64,000 nt of DNA from Enterococcus songbeiensis (GCF_005405265.1 NZ_BJDS01000003.1:124001-188000); one strand, 5' to 3'. Numbered from the stretch's first letter, positions 33,735 through 43,863 are shown. Notes: generated by a model from the sequence alone, not told the origin. Made by a program: numbers and translations.

Positions 33735-33783
33735 AAACCCCCATACAGGCAGCTTTTGATAAGCTGTCTGTATGGGGGTTTTT
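33735..33783 (+). terminator. Terminator after tRNA-Leu
   Basis: AAACCCCCATACAG and CTGTATGGGGGTTT arms with an inner stem, followed by TTTTT. Confidence 0.9.
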
Positions 33784-34031
33784 GGTTAGGATAGGTACTT
33801 TTTTCAGTTCAAGAACCCAATACAAAATCGTTCCTCTTCAATGAGAAACTTATTTTAACAGCTAGCAAATTACTTCTTGAATTCTTCTAAAATGATTTTA
33901 TTCTTCTCATTAATTCTATAACAGAAAATTTCCCTATACCCCTCTTCCACTCGATTGACCCCTCAAAATAACAAAGCTTGAAACTGGGATCATGCGGCTA
34001 CAAAACAGTCCTGCGAACAGATTACCATTGT
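33784..34031. other. Intergenic stretch without a recognised gene
   Basis: AT-rich sequence between the tRNA terminator and the DUF554 gene stop. No open frame with a Shine-Dalgarno, RNA motif or strong hairpin is seen. Confidence 0.4.
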
Positions 34032-34733
34032 TTAGAAGGAATAATACTTTAGCATCAAAAAGAAAACCAAAATAATCAAACTAGGTAAAAAATTAGATAC
34101 ACGAATATTGGTCAGTTTAATAAGATTTAATCCAATCGCAATAATCAGAAGTCCACCGATCTGACTGATTCCTGCCACTAAAATAGTCAATAATTCTTGT
34201 GGCACATACCTAACGACTATACTAGCAAACAGTGTGATGATTCCTTGATAGATGAAAACCGGCAAACTAGAAAAAAGAACACCGATTCCTAATGAAGCTG
34301 TCAGCATAATCGCTAAGAATCCGTCCATAACAGCTTTGGTGTATAGCGTCTGGTTGTCGCCGGAAACGCCGCTTTGGATTGCACCGATGATTCCCATGGA
34401 GCCAACTACAAAAATCAATGAACTAGTAACAAATCCTTCCGCAAAATTCCCATTAGATTTTGCAAAATGTTTCTGCAAAAAAAGCCCTAGCCGATTCATG
34501 CCATCTTCAATTTTTAACCCTTCACCAATCAAAGCTCCTACGCATAAGCTGATGATAACCAGTGTGAAGGAATCTGTTTTGATCGCCATTTGAAGTCCCA
34601 AAGCAATAACGCCGATCCCAATACCTTTCGTGACGGTATCCTTTGTTTGTTCACTAATATTGCGTAGGACAGCCCCTAGCAGACTGCCGCCAATAATTGC
34701 CAATCCGTTGACCAACGATCCCAATAAAATCAT
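34032..34733 (-). CDS. DUF554-family membrane protein (YqgA/YdfK-like)
   Basis: A 233-aa polytopic membrane protein with about seven hydrophobic segments. Typical stretches are LGSLVNGLAIIGGSLLGA, ALGLQMAIKTDSFTLVIISLCVGALIGEGLKIEDGMNRLG and FVVGSMGIIGAIQSGVSGDNQTLYTKAVMDGF. The family is conserved but of unknown function, perhaps transport. It is monocistronic. Confidence 0.88.
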   Translation of the reverse strand: MILLGSLVNGLAIIGGSLLGAVLRNISEQTKDTVTKGIGIGVIALGLQMAIKTDSFTLVIISLCVGALIGEGLKIEDGMNRLGLFLQKHFAKSNGNFAEGFVTSSLIFVVGSMGIIGAIQSGVSGDNQTLYTKAVMDGFLAIMLTASLGIGVLFSSLPVFIYQGIITLFASIVVRYVPQELLTILVAGISQIGGLLIIAIGLNLIKLTNIRVSNFLPSLIILVFFLMLKYYSF

Positions 34734-34805
34734 ACTTCCTCATCTCCCGTTGCTAGAATTCTATCATAGCAAGGAAAAATAACAAGAAGACACGGCAAAG
34801 AAGTT

Positions 34806-34852
34806 AAAAAACGTATAAAACGAACGATTTCTCGTCATTTTATACGTTTTTT
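34806..34852. terminator. Long AT-rich hairpin upstream of the DUF554 gene
   Basis: AAAAACGTATAAAA and TTTTATACGTTTTT arms with an inner CGA/TCG pair. T-tracts exist on both strands, so it may back up ackA termination. Confidence 0.7.
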
Positions 34853-34902
34853 ATGTTGGTAGTTTTCAAAACAACATAGCTCTAAAACTTACATAAGGGT
34901 AA

Positions 34903-34926
34903 AAAAAGCCGTCAACATTCTGGCTA
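34903..34926 (-). terminator. Short terminator after ackA
   Basis: On the minus strand a short AGCC/GGCT stem precedes a seven-T run, 25 bases after the ackA stop. Confidence 0.6.
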
Positions 34927-34950
34927 TTTCCAAAATAATTTAGTACTAGC

Positions 34951-36156
34951 TTAATTCAACTTTGCACCAATTCGTTGCACATCTCTGGCAATCATAACTT
35001 CTTCGTCAGTTGGAATAACAAACACTTTGACTTGTGAATCAGGAGAAGTGATTTCTGCTTCTTCGCCGTGGATCAAATTATTTACTGTTGGATTTAATTT
35101 AATACCGAACCATGTCATTGGTTTCAAGACAGCTTCACGAACGTAAGCAGCATTTTCCCCAACACCGGCTGTAAAGACAATCGCATCTACACCGTTCATA
35201 ACAGAAATGTATTGTGCGATATATTTACGGATACGGTCTGCATACAATTCGATGGTCAGTTCGGCATCTTCATTGTGGCTGGCAGCCGCTTTTTGAACGT
35301 CTCGCATGTCACTGGAAATACCGGACAATCCTAAAATTCCTGATTTTTTATTCAAAATGTCAATCATTTCATTAACATCTTCAATGCCTTCTTTACGCAT
35401 TAAATAAGGAAGAAGAGAAGCGTCAATGTCCCCAGAACGAGTGCCCATCGTTACACCGGCAAGAGGCGTAAAGCCCATGGATGTATCTACTGATTTTCCG
35501 CCCTTCACGGCTGTGATCGAAGCGCCGTTTCCGATATGGCAAGTGATGATTTTGGTTTCTTCTGCTGGTTTATTTAAAAATTGGATTGCCCGTTCTGAAA
35601 CGTAACGATGGCTAGTTCCGTGAGCTCCGTATTTACGGGCTGCATATTTTTCATAATATTCTTTTGGAATACTGTACATGTAGTTCACTTTTGGCATCGT
35701 TGTATGGAAAGACGTGTCAAAAACCGCCACACTGATAATATTTGGTAAAATATGTTTGAAGGCTTTAATTCCCATTGCATTTGCTGGATTATGCAATGGT
35801 GCCAATTCTGCTAATTCCTCGATTTTTTCCAGAACATCATCCGTAATAATCGTAGAATCCTTGAAGTATTCGCCACCCGCTACCACCCGGTGACCTACAC
35901 CGGTAATTTCATCGTAGGAACCTAAAATGTGTAATTCAATCAAGTGATCCAATAACATTTGAACTGCGATTTCATGGTCATCGATGTCAACGACCGTTTC
36001 GAATTTTTCTCCCTCGCCATATTTGATCGTAAAGATCGAGTCTTTCAAACCGATTCGTTCAACGATTCCTTTTGCGATAACGGTTTCTTCTGGCATTTGA
36101 TACAATTGCCATTTCAAACTTGAACTACCTGCATTGATTGCGATTGTTTTAGACAT
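34951..36156 (-). CDS. ackA: Acetate kinase
   Basis: Converts acetyl phosphate and ADP to acetate and ATP, the last step of acetate fermentation. The 401-aa protein has family signatures [15 protein letters not shown] at the N-terminus and [13 protein letters not shown] near residue 85. It also has [38 protein letters not shown] in two adjoining motifs, and [15 protein letters not shown]. The start is ATG 36156 behind AAGGAG; an upstream ATG overlaps that Shine-Dalgarno. The order comG-ytxK-ackA is classic for Bacilli. Confidence 0.97.
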   Translation of the reverse strand: MSKTIAINAGSSSLKWQLYQMPEETVIAKGIVERIGLKDSIFTIKYGEGEKFETVVDIDDHEIAVQMLLDHLIELHILGSYDEITGVGHRVVAGGEYFKDSTIITDDVLEKIEELAELAPLHNPANAMGIKAFKHILPNIISVAVFDTSFHTTMPKVNYMYSIPKEYYEKYAARKYGAHGTSHRYVSERAIQFLNKPAEETKIITCHIGNGASITAVKGGKSVDTSMGFTPLAGVTMGTRSGDIDASLLPYLMRKEGIEDVNEMIDILNKKSGILGLSGISSDMRDVQKAAASHNEDAELTIELYADRIRKYIAQYISVMNGVDAIVFTAGVGENAAYVREAVLKPMTWFGIKLNPTVNNLIHGEEAEITSPDSQVKVFVIPTDEEVMIARDVQRIGAKLN

Positions 36157-36224
36157 AGTACTCTCCTTCATCCGATTGATTTATTTTGAACCCCTTACGA
36201 CACCTGTCACGAGGATCTTGCAAG

Positions 36225-37226
36225 TTATAGATTTGCCGTTTTCCAAGCTTCAAATTCTTTAAAGAATTCCGCTACTTTTGCCGAATCTTTCAATGTGGCA
36301 AGTTTTGCCACTAAAACTTCCGCCTGTTTGGCATGTTCGCCTTTTTGCTGCAAAATAATAATGCTTTTTCGAGACACTTCATTTTTGAACAATTCATCTG
36401 GCAGTTGAATAATTGCTTGCAGATAGACTTTTTCAATAAAAAGCTGCTTCAATGCCTGACTTTGCTCTGTTTCCAAAAAGTTGCTGGGTACCAAAAAGAA
36501 CCCGAAACTGTTTTCTTTTACATAATTCATTGCTTGTTCCATCAATAGATGATGGGCAAAACTATGATTTTCCTTTGCTGCCGTCAAAAACTTTTCAGCT
36601 TTTTCATCATGGGGATAATAGCCCACAGGCAGATCACTGATAACTGCATCCATTGGATCAATCAACAGCTCTTGCAAACCGTCTTGATGAAACAACTGCA
36701 CCTCTCCATGGGTCCAATCGCTAGTCGCTGCTGCAACCGCTAAAAGAGTCTCATCGATGTCCACGCCGTATCCCTTCATCCGGTATCCGGCATTTTGCAA
36801 ATTCAATAAAACTGTCAGCAATAAATTCCCCATGCCAACACTTATATCTAAAACAGTCAGATCCCCTTTTTTAGGATAAAGCTGTTCCAGCAAATAGACA
36901 AACAAAAAGCCGATACCATCGGGAGTCAATTGGTGGTTTGGTTGAAGTTGTTCAAATTTCCCGCCCTTTAGTAGCAAAAGTTGGGCCAATTTCCGTATTT
37001 CTTCGGCTTCTAATGGGATTTCTTGAAGCTGTTGATAGATGGCTTCGACCTTTTTTACAGTCTCTGCATTGGGAACGCCATCAATTACACGCACTTGAAA
37101 ATGATCAATCATGTTTTCGGCATTCTCGATATAGGCATCAAGAAAAGATGATTCCAATGCATTTTGTAATAATTGAATCGCTTCGAGGGTCAACTCAAAA
37201 CTTTTTTCGATTTTTTCTGGAAACAT
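36225..37226 (-). CDS. ytxK: YtxK-like class I SAM-dependent methyltransferase
   Basis: A 333-aa N6-adenine-methylase-like protein. The SAM motif is TVLDISVGMGNLLLTVLLN, the acidic loop GYGVDIDETLLAVAA, and the catalytic-type motif is SDLPVGYYP in place of the NPPY of DNA methylases. FLVPSNFLETEQSQALKQLF follows. Position between comGG and ackA matches ytxK of other Firmicutes. The target is unknown; NPPY is replaced, so DNA methylation should not be assumed. Confidence 0.88.
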   Translation of the reverse strand: MFPEKIEKSFELTLEAIQLLQNALESSFLDAYIENAENMIDHFQVRVIDGVPNAETVKKVEAIYQQLQEIPLEAEEIRKLAQLLLLKGGKFEQLQPNHQLTPDGIGFLFVYLLEQLYPKKGDLTVLDISVGMGNLLLTVLLNLQNAGYRMKGYGVDIDETLLAVAAATSDWTHGEVQLFHQDGLQELLIDPMDAVISDLPVGYYPHDEKAEKFLTAAKENHSFAHHLLMEQAMNYVKENSFGFFLVPSNFLETEQSQALKQLFIEKVYLQAIIQLPDELFKNEVSRKSIIILQQKGEHAKQAEVLVAKLATLKDSAKVAEFFKEFEAWKTANL

Positions 37227-37360
37227 CCCGCACCTCGCTTTGTCTTAGTTATAACAACTTTTATACCTGTTTAATTCTAGCTGATTCGCCACGATTTATC
37301 AATTGGTTTCACGGGAAATTTTTTAGAAGTACTCCCTGCATTTTTTCTTTCAAGCCAAAA

Positions 37361-37409
37361 AACAGCAGCCGAAAAGCACTAATGAAAGGCTTTTCAGTCT
37401 GCTGTGTCA
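37361..37409 (-). terminator. Terminator at the end of the comG operon
   Basis: CAGCAG/CTGCTG and GAAAAGC/GCTTTTC stacked arms with a TTTTTT run on the minus strand, immediately after the comGG stop. Confidence 0.85.
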
Positions 37410-37766
37410 GTCATTTTCCAGAACTGTTTTATCTGTGTCTTTTTTTAGCGATTCCTCAAAATAAAAAGTCCCACCGCCATGATCAATCCAAATCAGCAGA
37501 TTCCCCGCCGTCGTCTGATACCGGACAGCCCCCACATTAAACGTCACTACACCTTTTTCCGGTGGATTTTCCTGCTGTTCATACTCATACCAAAACATTT
37601 CTTTAATCGTTTTGGCGATATATAATTTTTTCGTTCGGATTGCAAAGGTAACCGCCAAGCGATGATTTTCCAGGGCGGTCAGTAACAGCATGCTAAATAA
37701 AAAAACCAGTAAAACTGCCGAAAACATGATACTGCCTTTAGGTTTTTGGAAAAATCCATTTGCCAT
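37407..37766 (-). CDS. comGG: ComGG-like competence pilus protein
   Basis: A 119-aa protein with one hydrophobic segment (SIMFSAVLLVFLFSMLLLTAL, split by charge neither side) and a soluble C-terminus. It is the last gene of the comG cluster, as ComGG is. ATG 37766 has GGAG 9 bases upstream and overlaps comGF; the frame extends upstream but inside comGF. Sequence identity in this family is low, so position is the main evidence. Confidence 0.75.
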   Translation of the reverse strand: MANGFFQKPKGSIMFSAVLLVFLFSMLLLTALENHRLAVTFAIRTKKLYIAKTIKEMFWYEYEQQENPPEKGVVTFNVGAVRYQTTAGNLLIWIDHGGGTFYFEESLKKDTDKTVLEND

Positions 37767-38193
37767 AATTAATATCTCCATTAAAGAACCACACTTTGAT
37801 GTCAATTCCCGTATCTGTTTGATGGAACAAAACTTTTTTAACATCTACCAGCAACGGATGGTACCCGCCATTTTCATTTTTGATAATCATCTCATTTTGT
37901 ACTTTGATCGTCGTACGAATCACCGAAGGAACCGTATCAACAACATGCGTCTTAAAATTTATTTCAGTAGCGGTACTTTTTTCAAAGGTTCGTTCCTGTA
38001 ATTCATTTTCTAGCTGGATTAAAAAAACTTCAAACTCCTGTCGGTTCCGCCGCATCAACAATGGGGCGAGCTGCTTGTGGTGCTGAATCGTTCCGTTTGT
38101 TAGCAATAAAAAACCGCTGAGAATTAGCAACGCAAATAAACACTCCAACAGTGTAAAACCGCGATGAATTTGGCGCTTCTTTTGGTTACTCAA
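37738..38193 (-). CDS. comGF: ComGF competence pseudopilin-like protein
   Basis: A 151-aa type IV pilin-like protein. The prepilin motif is RGFTLLECLFALLILSGFLL, where cleavage after Gly would leave Phe at position 1 and Glu at position 5. The C-terminus contains VKKVLFHQTDTGIDIKVWF. It overlaps comGE by 8 bases and comGG by 29. It forms part of the competence pseudopilus at the membrane. Confidence 0.85.
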   Translation of the reverse strand: MSNQKKRQIHRGFTLLECLFALLILSGFLLLTNGTIQHHKQLAPLLMRRNRQEFEVFLIQLENELQERTFEKSTATEINFKTHVVDTVPSVIRTTIKVQNEMIIKNENGGYHPLLVDVKKVLFHQTDTGIDIKVWFFNGDINYGKWIFPKT

Positions 38194-38512
38194 AGGAAAT
38201 CACCAACTGATCCGCGGCTGAACGAACCTCGACTTGCTGAATTCGGTGATTTTTTTGAATAACTACTTGATAGGGATGCTCGTATTGAACTTCACGAATC
38301 GTGGAACCACCATGATTTGCGTACGCCTTCGTTTCCTCATACATGATTCGTGCAGTACGGGCCTTTTCCAACAACCGATCGCTTTGCGCCAGCATCTTCA
38401 TCTCCCCCAAAAGATAGAAAAACAAACAACTGCTCAATAATAGGAGAGAAAAAAGTGTTTCCAGCAAAATGAAGCCTTTATTTAACGATTTTTTGATAGT
38501 GACCACTCCCAA
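38186..38512 (-). CDS. comGE: ComGE competence pseudopilin-like protein
   Basis: A 108-aa pilin-like protein with KGFILLETLFSLLLLSSCLF as prepilin cleavage and membrane segment. It overlaps comGD by 35 bases at its start and comGF at its end. As the family is poorly conserved, the name rests on order and size. Confidence 0.78.
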   Translation of the reverse strand: MGVVTIKKSLNKGFILLETLFSLLLLSSCLFFYLLGEMKMLAQSDRLLEKARTARIMYEETKAYANHGGSTIREVQYEHPYQVVIQKNHRIQQVEVRSAADQLVISFE

Positions 38513-38915
38513 ATTGAAATTTATATTGAATCGTCTGCTGTTGTTTTGGCCAACGAAAAGTGATGGTTCTCATTTCACTGTTATTTCCTTTTCGGGCAGA
38601 AAATGCCATTGGTGTGAAAATGTCTACGGTTATCTCGTTAGGAATTGTCAGCTGCGGCAACTGACTTTCCGGCAGTTTCGATGTTCGGAAAAAAATCGCC
38701 GTGTTGTCCCAAGTCAACGCAAACTGTGTCTGGATCTTATCAGTAATTGCTACTTGCTGTGTGACTAAAATACTTTTTTCCAATCGAGAAAAAAATTGAT
38801 CCACTGCCATCATCTGTTGCCATCGCTGTAAAGCAAAAGCGGGCAAGAGTGAAAAAAAACTAAAAATCAATAACACCAGCAACGTTTCTGCAATAGTAAA
38901 ACCACGTCTAGTCAT
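38478..38915 (-). CDS. comGD: ComGD competence pseudopilin
   Basis: A 145-aa protein with the prepilin motif RRGFTIAETLLVLLIFSFFS at the very N-terminus. The rest is a small beta-rich domain ending with FRWPKQQQTIQYKFQFG. It overlaps comGC by 8 bases. Processing by ComC peptidase is expected from the family. Confidence 0.86.
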   Translation of the reverse strand: MTRRGFTIAETLLVLLIFSFFSLLPAFALQRWQQMMAVDQFFSRLEKSILVTQQVAITDKIQTQFALTWDNTAIFFRTSKLPESQLPQLTIPNEITVDIFTPMAFSARKGNNSEMRTITFRWPKQQQTIQYKFQFGSGHYQKIVK

Positions 38916-39243
38916 ATTGCTTTTCTTTGGCTATGTTGTATTTTGCTAATTGCTCTGAGGTAATATACCTCTCTTTTTCCAGTTCCTCCGCAGTGGGCTT
39001 TGACTTATCTGGGAATTCAATCTGATACAGCTCCATTTGAGTCTCCACCACCTGAATGACTGCCCGCTCACTTTCTTTGTTTGCGACTTTTTGGTGTTTT
39101 GCCAAATTTGGAACGAATAACAATACCAGCACGCTGATAATTAGCAATACAATCAGCATTTCTATCAACGTAAATCCAGAATATCTACCTTTTTTCTTAT
39201 TAAAACTACTCTGTTTTTTTAATGTCCATTGCCATTTTTTCAT
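38908..39243 (-). CDS. comGC: ComGC major competence pseudopilin
   Basis: A 111-aa pilin with SGFTLIEMLIVLLIISVLVL, the best conserved signature of the operon (Gly-Phe-Thr-Leu-Ile-Glu). The C-terminal part contains VVETQMELYQIE and the conserved ending SEQLAKYN. Its ATG overlaps the comGB stop in an ATGA junction. It is the main subunit of the DNA-uptake pseudopilus. Confidence 0.93.
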   Translation of the reverse strand: MKKWQWTLKKQSSFNKKKGRYSGFTLIEMLIVLLIISVLVLLFVPNLAKHQKVANKESERAVIQVVETQMELYQIEFPDKSKPTAEELEKERYITSEQLAKYNIAKEKQYD

Positions 39244-40283
39244 CCTGAAATTCCTCCCATATTACTGTAAATTGGTAAAAACATCGCGCCATATACGCTG
39301 ATAATCAGCAACGCAACGATCAGAAAAATAATTGGTTGAATCCACTGCAGCAGGTGTTCCACCCGTTGTAAAAGCAAATCTCGAGTCAATTCGCTATAAA
39401 TCAATAATTCCTCTCCCAGCTTGCCCTTAGCTTCTCCTTGAAAAACAATCAACGAAAATTCCCGTGTCAAAAATGGGTATTCTGCTAATTTTTCCGAAAG
39501 GGATAGGCCATGATGCAAAGTTTGATGCAGTTCAGCAGCCAACTCATTCATGAGAGAATCAGTAATCGTCTGCCTCATTAAAGAAATAATTTCGCGAATC
39601 TCTACACCTTGGGTAAATAACTTCCCCCACTCCAAGGAAAAATAAGCTGCCATGTACAACTGATACAACGTTCCAACAAGAGGCAGTCGGCTCCACATGA
39701 CAGCCTTTGCTAGTGCAGAGCGTCGTCGATTTTGCCGTTGAAAATAAAGTAGACCGATAGTCGAAAAAAGGACTAGTAACCCCAAACTATAAGGGGCGAC
39801 CCGCAAAAATAAGACGCCGGGATGATCGGCTTTCACCATTTCTGTTGCAAGAAGCTGTGGCAGTAAAAACTGCCGCATACTGAGAAGGACTGTCAGTACA
39901 AAGACAATCAATATTAACGGATAGGTCGCAACTTTCCGAAAAGCCTGCTGTTGTTTCCGCCAAAGGGTCAAGTGGGTTTCGATCGTTCGCAATGTCCCAC
40001 AAACATTGCCATGTTCTTCTGCCAATTGAATCTGAGCAATCTCTTGCGGCGAAAAACCAAGCTGACGAAATCCTTCTGCCAGCGATGCACCGGTCACTAA
40101 ACAGTGTTGAAATCTCTTAATCAAGTGTTGTTCGATTCTTTGACTGCGATCAATTACGCCTAATGCTTCCTGCAGAGTAAACCCATTTTCCAATAAATCT
40201 GCCAACGTTTTAGTAAAAAGCAAGCGTTGGCTCGTCTCCCTACCCCAACTGCTTTTACCCTTCCTTTTGAAAAATTGCTTCAT
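39240..40283 (-). CDS. comGB: ComGB competence pilus platform protein
   Basis: A 347-aa GspF-family inner-membrane protein. Two copies of the T2SF domain are separated by membrane helices: LFTKTLADLLENGFTLQEAL and FRQLGFSPQEIAQIQLAEEHG in the first half, EWGKLFTQGVEIREIISLMRQ and GLSLSEKLAEYPFLTREF in the second. It overlaps comGA by 29 bases. It anchors the ComGA ATPase. Confidence 0.93.
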   Translation of the reverse strand: MKQFFKRKGKSSWGRETSQRLLFTKTLADLLENGFTLQEALGVIDRSQRIEQHLIKRFQHCLVTGASLAEGFRQLGFSPQEIAQIQLAEEHGNVCGTLRTIETHLTLWRKQQQAFRKVATYPLILIVFVLTVLLSMRQFLLPQLLATEMVKADHPGVLFLRVAPYSLGLLVLFSTIGLLYFQRQNRRRSALAKAVMWSRLPLVGTLYQLYMAAYFSLEWGKLFTQGVEIREIISLMRQTITDSLMNELAAELHQTLHHGLSLSEKLAEYPFLTREFSLIVFQGEAKGKLGEELLIYSELTRDLLLQRVEHLLQWIQPIIFLIVALLIISVYGAMFLPIYSNMGGISG

Positions 40284-41196
40284 TGATTAGACCCTCTTGA
40301 TAGATTTTCGTTAACGTTTCCTGCCAATCCGTTTTGATTTCAGGTGACTTTTTAAAATCATAAGCCAATAATCCCGCGGTTTGTCCTTTTTGATCCGGTA
40401 ATAATCGTTGGTAGATGATACCTGCCAAACAATGATTCAGCTCTTGATTTTTACCGATAAAATCCTGCATACGATCCATTGTTTCTGCTACTCCACGCGC
40501 ATGAACCGTCGCAAAAACTTTGTGTCCTGTCAGTGCAGCCCGAATCGCTGCCTGTGCCGTCTGTTTATCCCGAATCTCACCAATGATCAAAACATCTGGG
40601 CGATGCCGCAAAGAAAGCTGAATCAGCCGATCATAGGTCTGCAGTATTTTTTCATTGGTTTGCAGTTGTAAAAATTGCGGTTCCTCGATTTCCACCGGAT
40701 CTTCAATGGTAATCACTTGTCCCCGTTCTCTTTTAGCCAAATGATACATCAAGGTTGTCTTACCACTGCCGGTGGGACCGCTAAAAAGATACAGCCCATT
40801 GCGTGTCGTTTGTTCCTCAACCATCGTTAGCTGTTGAGGCAGAAAAAAATGCTGACTTTCCTTTAACGGATACAAGAAACGAATCACCAAACTTTCCCGT
40901 TGACGATAATCTCCTACAGTGGAAAGTCGCAGTCGTTGAAAGGTTTCCTGTAAAGGATAAGTGATTGCGCCTAATTGAACTTTCCGCTTCTCTCCCACAT
41001 CCATTGCTCCCAGATATTTAAAGCGGCTGATAAGTTGTTGAGCAATTTCATATGTCGTTTCTTGATAGGACAACAACTGATTATTTTTACGAAAAACAAT
41101 CCGAACCTCCTCTCCCCATGGATGGATTGCCAAATCCTGCATTCTTTTCTCACGACCAAAACAGATTAATTCATCAGAAAATGTCTGAATATCCAT
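40255..41196 (-). CDS. comGA: ComGA competence pilus assembly ATPase
   Basis: A 313-aa secretion ATPase of the GspE/PilB class. Walker A is LFSGPTGSGKTTLMY, the Asp box TIEDPVEI, Walker B DVLIIGEIRDKQTAQAA and the His box HKVFATVHA. The start is ATG 41196 (MDIQTFSDELI) with AGGAG just upstream; a much longer open frame extends into the leader but has no family counterpart. It drives pseudopilus assembly for DNA uptake. Confidence 0.93.
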   Translation of the reverse strand: MDIQTFSDELICFGREKRMQDLAIHPWGEEVRIVFRKNNQLLSYQETTYEIAQQLISRFKYLGAMDVGEKRKVQLGAITYPLQETFQRLRLSTVGDYRQRESLVIRFLYPLKESQHFFLPQQLTMVEEQTTRNGLYLFSGPTGSGKTTLMYHLAKRERGQVITIEDPVEIEEPQFLQLQTNEKILQTYDRLIQLSLRHRPDVLIIGEIRDKQTAQAAIRAALTGHKVFATVHARGVAETMDRMQDFIGKNQELNHCLAGIIYQRLLPDQKGQTAGLLAYDFKKSPEIKTDWQETLTKIYQEGLINEAIFQKEG

Positions 41197-41338
41197 AAAC
41201 GTCTCCTTTTTTTCCTTCTCTATTGGTAAATACGCGGTTTGAGCAAAATCATTTTTTAGAAAAAACTTTTTCAATAGGAAGAGAAGAAAAAAGAGAAGAA
41301 AACTTCCTGGTCTTGGAATACACAGAGAAATCAACACC
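41197..41338 (-). promoter_or_regulatory. comG leader and promoter region
   Basis: AT-rich leader with long T-tracts on the minus strand followed by CCGCGTATT, which loosely recalls ComX/sigma-H-type competence boxes. The site cannot be assigned with confidence. Confidence 0.3.
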
Positions 41339-41371
41339 AAAAAACCCCCAGGCACGCGCCTGAGGGTTTTT
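41339..41371 (-). terminator. prs terminator
   Basis: AAAAACCCtCAGGC and GCCTGgGGGTTTTT arms on the minus strand, with a T-run, 20 bases after the prs stop. Confidence 0.9.
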
Positions 41372-41388
41372 GATCCATCAAGAATCTC

Positions 41389-42360
41389 TTATTGAGGTTT
41401 GGTTTCGAAAAGTGGACTTACTGGTTTGTTTTCATGAATTCGTTTGATTGCTTCTCCCATCAAATCGCCAACGCTGATTTCGTCGATTTTTTCTGTTCGA
41501 CGGTCTTCTGGAAGATAGATTGAGTCAGTAACGACACAACGTTCGATCGCTGAATCTTGGATTCGCTGCAAGGCTGGACCTGATAAAACAGGATGCGTAC
41601 AAGAAGCATACACACTTTTTGCCCCAGCTTCTTTCAGTGCATTGGCAGCCAGAGTGATCGTGCCAGCTGTATCAATCATGTCATCAATCAAGACACAAAT
41701 TTTGCCTTCCACATGCCCAATGATGTTCATAACTTCCGCAACATTGGCTTTAGGACGGCGTTTGTCGATGATCGCAATCGGTGATTTCAAAAATTCAGCC
41801 AATTTACGAGCGCGGGTCACGCCGCCATGGTCTGGAGATACCACCACTACGTCATCGCCTTTGATTCCTTTTTCTAAGAAATAATTAGCAATAAGCGGAG
41901 CCCCCATTAAATGATCAACGGGGATATCAAAAAATCCTTGGATTTGGGCTGCGTGCAGGTCAAGTGTGACCATTCGCGTAGCACCGGCTTTTTCTAACAT
42001 ATTTGCAACTAATTTTGCGGTAATTGGTTCGCGGGAGCGTGCCTTGCGGTCTTGACGAGCATAGCCGTAATAAGGCATGACCACGTTGATTGTTTTTGCA
42101 CTGGCGCGTTTTAAGGCATCAATCATGATCAATAATTCCATTAAATTATCGTTTACCGGACTGCTGGTTGATTGGATCACATAGACGTGTGCACCACGGA
42201 TACTTTCCTCGATATTGACTTGGATTTCACCATCGCTGAATTGTTTCACAGTACATTTTCCTAATTCCACACCAACGGCTGCCGCGATTTTTTCTGCCAA
42301 AGGACGATTTGAATTCAATGCAAAAATTTTCAATCTTGGATCAAAATAATGATTTGACAT
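41389..42360 (-). CDS. prs: Ribose-phosphate pyrophosphokinase
   Basis: Makes PRPP from ribose 5-phosphate and ATP for nucleotide and amino acid synthesis. The 323-aa protein has the N-terminal [20 protein letters not shown], the family signature [17 protein letters not shown], flexible-loop [14 protein letters not shown] and the PRPP-binding [14 protein letters not shown]. The start is ATG 42360 with GGAGG upstream; an earlier in-frame start covers that Shine-Dalgarno. It is downstream of glmU, as in many Firmicutes. Confidence 0.97.
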   Translation of the reverse strand: MSNHYFDPRLKIFALNSNRPLAEKIAAAVGVELGKCTVKQFSDGEIQVNIEESIRGAHVYVIQSTSSPVNDNLMELLIMIDALKRASAKTINVVMPYYGYARQDRKARSREPITAKLVANMLEKAGATRMVTLDLHAAQIQGFFDIPVDHLMGAPLIANYFLEKGIKGDDVVVVSPDHGGVTRARKLAEFLKSPIAIIDKRRPKANVAEVMNIIGHVEGKICVLIDDMIDTAGTITLAANALKEAGAKSVYASCTHPVLSGPALQRIQDSAIERCVVTDSIYLPEDRRTEKIDEISVGDLMGEAIKRIHENKPVSPLFETKPQ

Positions 42361-42391
42361 GAGAACCTCCACTTTCTTTTCGTACAATAAG

Positions 42392-42434
42392 AAAACTACT
42401 AGTTACTAGCAACTCTTCCTAGTAAATAGTAGTC
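42392..42434 (-). terminator. Hairpin between glmU and prs
   Basis: ACTACTA/TAGTAGT and CTAG/CTAG arms; only a short T-run follows on the minus strand, so it may attenuate rather than end transcription. Confidence 0.6.
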
Positions 42435-42455
42435 ATTTTTGTCTGAGAAATCAAG

Positions 42456-43853
42456 TTATTTCCCGTTATTCATAAATGTTTCAGCTAAAAAAGGTAATTT
42501 TTTGGCATAGTCTGCTTTGTTTTCTTGACGAACCCGACCGATTGCCATCGCAAATTCAGGAACATCTTGAGTCACCGTCGTGCCGGCAGCAATCGATGTA
42601 TGAGGCGCTACTTCCACTGGTCCGACTAGGTTTGCGTTAGAACCGATAAAGCTGTGGTCGCCAACGTTCGTATGGTATTTTTGTTTGCCGTCATAGTTCA
42701 CGAACACCACGCCGCAACCGACATTGATTTCTTTGCCAAGGGTCGCATCCCCAACGTAAGTCAAATGACCCACCTTGGTTCCTTCACCGATTTGGGCATT
42801 CTTGATTTCAACAAAGTTTCCGATATGGGCTTTTTCATGAATTTCCGCTTTTGGACGCAGGTGAGCAAACGGACCGACATCCGCACCTTTTTTCACCAGA
42901 CTTTCCTCAATGATCGATGACTTGATGACTACATCGTCTTCAATTGTGCTGTCAACAATTTGTGATTGCGCCGTGATAACACACCCTTCACCGATTACCG
43001 TATTGCCTTTTAAATAAACACCGGGTTCAATGACCGTTTCAGCACCGATTTTGATATCTGCATCAATATAGGTAGCTGCCGGATCAATCAAGGATACACC
43101 GTTTAACATGTGTTGATGATTGATTCGTTCTCGCATCAAACGATTGGCCTGTGACAACGCTACTCGATCGTTCACACCAAGGGACTCTTCAAAATTTTTG
43201 GTTTGATAGGCCGCAACCGTGTTGCCATTGGCCTTCAAAATTTCAATAATATCCGTCAAATAGTATTCTCCTTGGGCATTGTCTGTATCCAGATGTGCCA
43301 AGGCATCAAATAATAGTTCATTGTCGAAACAATATGTACCGGTATTGATCTCCGTCACAGCTGCTTCTTCTGGATTTGCATCTTTTTGTTCCACGATTTT
43401 TTCAACAATACCGACGTGATCGCGAATAATACGTCCGTACCCGGTAGGATCCGCCGCATCTGCTGTTAAAATTGTCGCACTGGCGTTTTTTCCTTGATGG
43501 TATTCAAAGAGATTGTTCAAGGTCTCCGTCGTCAATAACGGGGTATCTCCGCTGATAACCAGCGTAGTGCCCTTCTTGCCTTTTAGAAAAGGTTCTACCT
43601 GCAAGACAGCATGCCCGGTGCCTAATTGTTCTGCCTGCAAGGCATACTGGCTCCGAGTGCCTAGTTGTTCTTTCACTTTATCTGCGCCATGTCCAACCAC
43701 TGTGATGATTTCCTGAGGCTGTGTTTCTGACACTCGATTGATGATATGCTCCACCATTGGTTTACCACAGACTGGATGTAAAACCTTATATAACTTGGAT
43801 TTCATACGGGTCCCTTTTCCCGCTGCCAAAATAATTGCAAAACGTGCTGTCAC
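42456..43853 (-). CDS. glmU: Bifunctional GlmU: GlcNAc-1-P uridyltransferase and GlcN-1-P acetyltransferase
   Basis: Makes UDP-GlcNAc for cell wall synthesis. In the 465-aa protein the N-terminal pyrophosphorylase has the signature [18 protein letters not shown], then QLGTGHAVL and [10 protein letters not shown]. The C-terminal left-handed beta-helix (from about residue 250) carries hexapeptide repeats, with [30 protein letters not shown] and [14 protein letters not shown] of the acetyltransferase site. The start is GTG 43853, 6 bases after AAGGAG. Upstream lies a leader made of four 104-bp repeats. Confidence 0.96.
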   Translation of the reverse strand: MTARFAIILAAGKGTRMKSKLYKVLHPVCGKPMVEHIINRVSETQPQEIITVVGHGADKVKEQLGTRSQYALQAEQLGTGHAVLQVEPFLKGKKGTTLVISGDTPLLTTETLNNLFEYHQGKNASATILTADAADPTGYGRIIRDHVGIVEKIVEQKDANPEEAAVTEINTGTYCFDNELLFDALAHLDTDNAQGEYYLTDIIEILKANGNTVAAYQTKNFEESLGVNDRVALSQANRLMRERINHQHMLNGVSLIDPAATYIDADIKIGAETVIEPGVYLKGNTVIGEGCVITAQSQIVDSTIEDDVVIKSSIIEESLVKKGADVGPFAHLRPKAEIHEKAHIGNFVEIKNAQIGEGTKVGHLTYVGDATLGKEINVGCGVVFVNYDGKQKYHTNVGDHSFIGSNANLVGPVEVAPHTSIAAGTTVTQDVPEFAMAIGRVRQENKADYAKKLPFLAETFMNNGK

Positions 43854-43863
43854 ACTGTTCACT

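Noticed and set aside
33535-33825. 96-codon minus-strand frame across tRNA-Leu
   Set aside because: It overlaps the tRNA and its terminator on the opposite strand, so it is an artefact.
36225-37226. YtxK-like gene as a restriction-modification methylase
   Set aside because: The NPPY motif is replaced, no restriction or specificity subunit is adjacent, and the gene order is that of the conserved comG-ytxK-ackA locus.
41196-41355. 53-residue N-terminal extension of ComGA
   Set aside because: AGGAG and the family start agree on ATG 41196, and the extension would begin in the prs terminator.
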